A stretch of 7,400 nucleotides of DNA from Hyphomicrobiales bacterium (GTDB lineage Bacteria; Pseudomonadota; Alphaproteobacteria; Rhizobiales; Beijerinckiaceae), in contig JAQGJO010000188.1 of assembly GCA_028290595.1 (NCBI GenBank), positions 1-7,400 of the forward strand, written 5' to 3'. The notes under the pieces are model-generated. The model searched no databases and had not been told where the DNA came from. It saw only the letters and a program-made list of their open reading frames with translations. Below are positions 5,333 to 7,400 of the stretch, in pieces. Every line of letters begins with the position of its first letter. The stretch's first letter is position 1. The position numbers were made by a program, and so were the translations under genes.

Positions 5333-6006
5333 AGAGCAAGAAGCCGACCTCTTCCAAATTGATTACTTCGAAGCCAACGCCTGCGAAGGCAAATTCAAAA
5401 CAATCTCCACCTAGGCACAAGCGTCTGCTGGCGCGTCACGAGATTGAATTGTGGAACCTGGTCACTCGTCATGTGAAACCGTTTCGCGAAACAAAGCCGA
5501 TTGAACCACTGCCTGCGGAAGAGCTGAGGAAGGCCGCCGCGCCGCCACCGCCAGGCAAAATGGAGAAACAACCGAAAGCGAAGCAGCTTGCCAAGACGAA
5601 CAACAAGACGAGCCAACCCGCTCCGGTCCCGCCACCCCCGCCTCTGGCGCCACTCGAACGGCGGATGCGCCAGCGCATCACCCGCGGCAATCTGCCGATC
5701 GACGCAACGCTCGATCTGCACGGCATGCATCAGGCCGTCGCCCATGCGGAACTGATTTCGTTCCTGCATCGCGCCCAGGCGGCCGGCGCCAGGGTCGTGC
5801 TGGTCGTCACCGGCAAGGGTCTGACCAAGCAAGTATCAGACGCTGATCAATGGCGGGAGCCCGGCGTGCTGCGGCGAAATACGCCGCACTGGCTGCGCTC
5901 GCCGCAATTGCGTTCCGTCGTCGTCGGTTTCGAGGAAGCCTCGGTCCGTCACGGCGGCGCCGGTGCGCTCTATGTGCGGCTGCGGCGTAATGAGCGACTT
6001 GCATGA
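5329..6006 (+). CDS. Smr domain-containing protein (MutS2 C-terminal-like)
   Basis: A C-terminal Smr domain (about residues 105-222 of 225) carries the marks of the family: LDLHG (128-132), VVTGKG (159-164), GVLRRNTPHWL (179-189) and HGGAGALYVRLRR (208-220). Stand-alone Smr proteins bind or nick DNA or RNA, and some cleave mRNA on collided ribosomes; the target here is unknown. The first 105 residues look disordered, Lys/Ser/Pro-rich at the start and with a run of five prolines near 101-105. The frame stays open upstream to 5104 inside mltA, but GTG 5329 is the sensible start: it overlaps the mltA stop as GTGA and gives a normal length. Its 5' third is noticeably less GC-biased than its neighbours. 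Confidence 0.93.
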   Translation: MKSKKPTSSKLITSKPTPAKANSKQSPPRHKRLLARHEIELWNLVTRHVKPFRETKPIEPLPAEELRKAAAPPPPGKMEKQPKAKQLAKTNNKTSQPAPVPPPPPLAPLERRMRQRITRGNLPIDATLDLHGMHQAVAHAELISFLHRAQAAGARVVLVVTGKGLTKQVSDADQWREPGVLRRNTPHWLRSPQLRSVVVGFEEASVRHGGAGALYVRLRRNERLA

Positions 6007-6377
6007 CTCCGTTCGGACAAAAACTCCGCGATATGCGCGAGGAGCGCGGCGTCACCTTGAAGGCCATGGCCCACGCCATCGGCGTGTCGCCGGCCTATCT
6101 GTCGGCGCTGGAGCATGGCAATCGCGGCACGCCGACCTGGTATCTGATGCTGCGCATCATCGGCTTTTTCAATGTCATCTGGGATGAATCCGAAGAGCTG
6201 GAACGGCTTGCGGGGCTGTCCGATCCGAAAGTCACGCTTTCGACGGCTGGGATGAATCCCAAGGCCACCGAATTCGCCAACCGGCTGGCGAAGGAAATGA
6301 AAAACCTCGATGCCGAGGATTTTGCGCAATTTCTGGAATTGCTGCGCCAGCGCCTGAAGGCCAAATCGCAGCGATAA
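6003..6377 (+). CDS. Xre family helix-turn-helix transcriptional regulator
   Basis: The 124-residue protein starts with a Cro/CI-type HTH. FGQKLRDMREERGVTLKAMA leads into the turn and recognition helix AIGVSPAYLSALEHG (25-39), followed by RGTPTWYLMLRIIGFF (41-56), which completes the five-helix domain. Residues 60-124 are charged and helical (EESELERLAGL-like, then DFAQFLELLRQRLKAK) and may mediate dimerisation; no ligand-binding domain is visible. The start codon overlaps the smr stop (ATGA, 6003-6006). A regulator of this type after smr is a conserved arrangement in Hyphomicrobiales (from memory). Its targets are unknown; control of its own operon through the palindromes upstream of the Tim44-like gene is possible but only a guess. 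Confidence 0.92.
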   Translation: MTPFGQKLRDMREERGVTLKAMAHAIGVSPAYLSALEHGNRGTPTWYLMLRIIGFFNVIWDESEELERLAGLSDPKVTLSTAGMNPKATEFANRLAKEMKNLDAEDFAQFLELLRQRLKAKSQR

Positions 6378-6448
6378 CTTGACGTCCCGCAGCGCCAATG
6401 CGACACGACCGGGCCCTTTCCGCGAATTCGAATTAGGATGACCGATCG

Positions 6449-7400
6449 ATGTCAACGCCCAAATACGATGTGCTCGGCCTTGGTAATGCAATTGTCGATA
6501 TCATCAGCCTCACCGAAGACGACTTTCTCGCCAAAGAAGGCTTGCAGAAGGGCGGCATGATGCTGATCGACGAAGCCCGCGCCGACAAGCTCTACGGGGC
6601 CATGGCTTCGACCACGATCATCTCCGGCGGCTCGGCTGCCAATACCATCGTCGGCGCCGCCTCGTTCGGCGCCAAGACGGCCTTCATCGGCAAGGTGAAG
6701 TCGGACGACAGCGGCAAGGCCTTCGCCCATGACATCCGCGCTATGAAGGTGCATTTCGAAACAGCGCCGGCCAAGGACGGCCCGGCGACGGCGCGCTGCC
6801 TCGTGCTCGTCACGCCCGACGGCGAGCGCACCATGAACACCTATCTCGGCGCCTGCCAGAATCTCGGCCCCGACGATGTCGATGCCGAACTCGTGCGCGC
6901 CTCCGCCATCACCTATCTCGAAGGCTATCTCTGGGATCCGCCGGCTGCGAAGGAAGCTTTCGTCAAGGCCTCGCAGATCGCCCATGCCGCCGGCCGCCGG
7001 GTCGCGCTGACTCTGTCCGATCCGTTCTGCGTCGGTCGCTATCGCGCCGAATTCCTCGACCTCATCCGCAACAAGACCGTCGATATCGTGTTCGCCAACC
7101 AGCACGAGTTGAAGTCGCTGTATGAGAGCTCCGACCTCGACACCGCGATCGCAGCTCTGCGCAACGAGGATATTCTGGGAGCCGTCACCGTGTCGGAGAA
7201 GGGCTCCATCGTCGTCACCCGCGAACAGACGCAAGCCGTGCCGGCGTTCCCGATCGAGAAGCTCGTCGACACCACAGGCGCCGGCGATCTCTACGCCGCG
7301 GGCTTTTTGGCCGGCCTGTCGCAAGGCAAGGACCTGCAGACCTGCGCCCGTCTCGGCGCGCTTGCGGCTTCCGAAGTCATTCAGCACGTCGGCGCGCGCC
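6449..7400 (+). CDS. Adenosine kinase-type PfkB/ribokinase family sugar kinase (3' end cut by window)
   Basis: An open frame from ATG 6449 continues without a stop to the window edge (317 codons). The product begins MSTPKYDVLGLGNAIVDIIS, typical of PfkB kinases. GGSAANT (60-66) is the family's N-terminal substrate-binding signature, and DTTGAGD (274-280) is the C-terminal anion-hole motif with catalytic D280, followed by a GFLAGL helix. NQHEL, seen after a hydrophobic strand, matches the NxxE metal/phosphate motif. The whole resembles the rhizobial proteins of about 330 residues annotated as adenosine kinase (adenosine to AMP), so only some 15 residues are probably missing. Sugar or other nucleoside substrates remain possible. 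AGGA at 6435-6438 is 10 nt before the start, a loose ribosome-binding site. A 71-bp gap follows the xre stop, so it may have its own promoter. Confidence 0.93.
   Translation, partial: MSTPKYDVLGLGNAIVDIISLTEDDFLAKEGLQKGGMMLIDEARADKLYGAMASTTIISGGSAANTIVGAASFGAKTAFIGKVKSDDSGKAFAHDIRAMKVHFETAPAKDGPATARCLVLVTPDGERTMNTYLGACQNLGPDDVDAELVRASAITYLEGYLWDPPAAKEAFVKASQIAHAAGRRVALTLSDPFCVGRYRAEFLDLIRNKTVDIVFANQHELKSLYESSDLDTAIAALRNEDILGAVTVSEKGSIVVTREQTQAVPAFPIEKLVDTTGAGDLYAAGFLAGLSQGKDLQTCARLGALAASEVIQHVGAR

Noticed and set aside
6379..6407. TTGACG (6379-6384) as a -35 box for the kinase gene
   Set aside because: No acceptable -10 box is found 16-18 bp downstream (the sequence there is GC-rich), so no promoter is called.
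6452..7387. 311-codon minus-strand open frame near the right end
   Set aside because: It is antisense to the PfkB kinase, which has clear motifs in the plus strand and runs off the window edge.

Overview
The window looks like a conserved core-chromosome region of an alphaproteobacterium, most likely an order Hyphomicrobiales (Rhizobiales) member. The grounds are high GC with strong G/C bias at codon third positions, protein sequences of alphaproteobacterial type, and the gene order maf, coaE, dnaQ, secB(-), fxsA(-), Tim44-like, mltA, smr, xre. From general knowledge this cluster often lies near the replication origin in rhizobial chromosomes (hemE, kinase/pyrophosphorylase, maf, aroE, coaE, dnaQ, secB and so on). 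Genus and family cannot be fixed from the sequence alone.

Layout. Positions 1-2098 (+) hold the C-terminal tail of an upstream gene (probably the PEP synthase/PPDK regulatory kinase-pyrophosphorylase), then maf (nucleotide pyrophosphatase), coaE (last step of CoA synthesis) and dnaQ (replicative proofreading exonuclease). aroE, usual between maf and coaE in relatives, is absent, leaving only a 9-bp gap. Positions 2103-3129 (-) hold secB (export chaperone), convergent with dnaQ across 4 bp, and upstream of it fxsA (small membrane protein). The divergent gap between fxsA and the Tim44-like gene (about 270 bp) is the only sizeable non-coding stretch. It carries an AT-rich promoter-like segment, two inverted repeats, a cluster of CGGCAA repeats and a 13-bp tandem duplication over the next start codon.

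Positions 3399-6377 (+) form a tight four-gene block: a Tim44-like membrane-anchored protein, lytic transglycosylase MltA, a Smr-domain protein and an Xre-type regulator. Each gene overlaps the next by exactly 4 nt, using TTG, GTG and ATG starts in turn, so they are almost certainly cotranscribed and translationally coupled. After a 71-bp gap, a PfkB-family kinase of the adenosine-kinase type begins at 6449 and runs off the end.

The genes mix housekeeping replication and cofactor functions with envelope functions (secretion chaperone, membrane proteins, murein hydrolase). I see no mobile element, CRISPR array, RNA gene, toxin-antitoxin or defence system, and no convincing sign of an undescribed multigene system. 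The most interesting parts are the structured leader upstream of the Tim44-like gene, the chain of 4-nt overlaps ending in a regulator, and the missing aroE.
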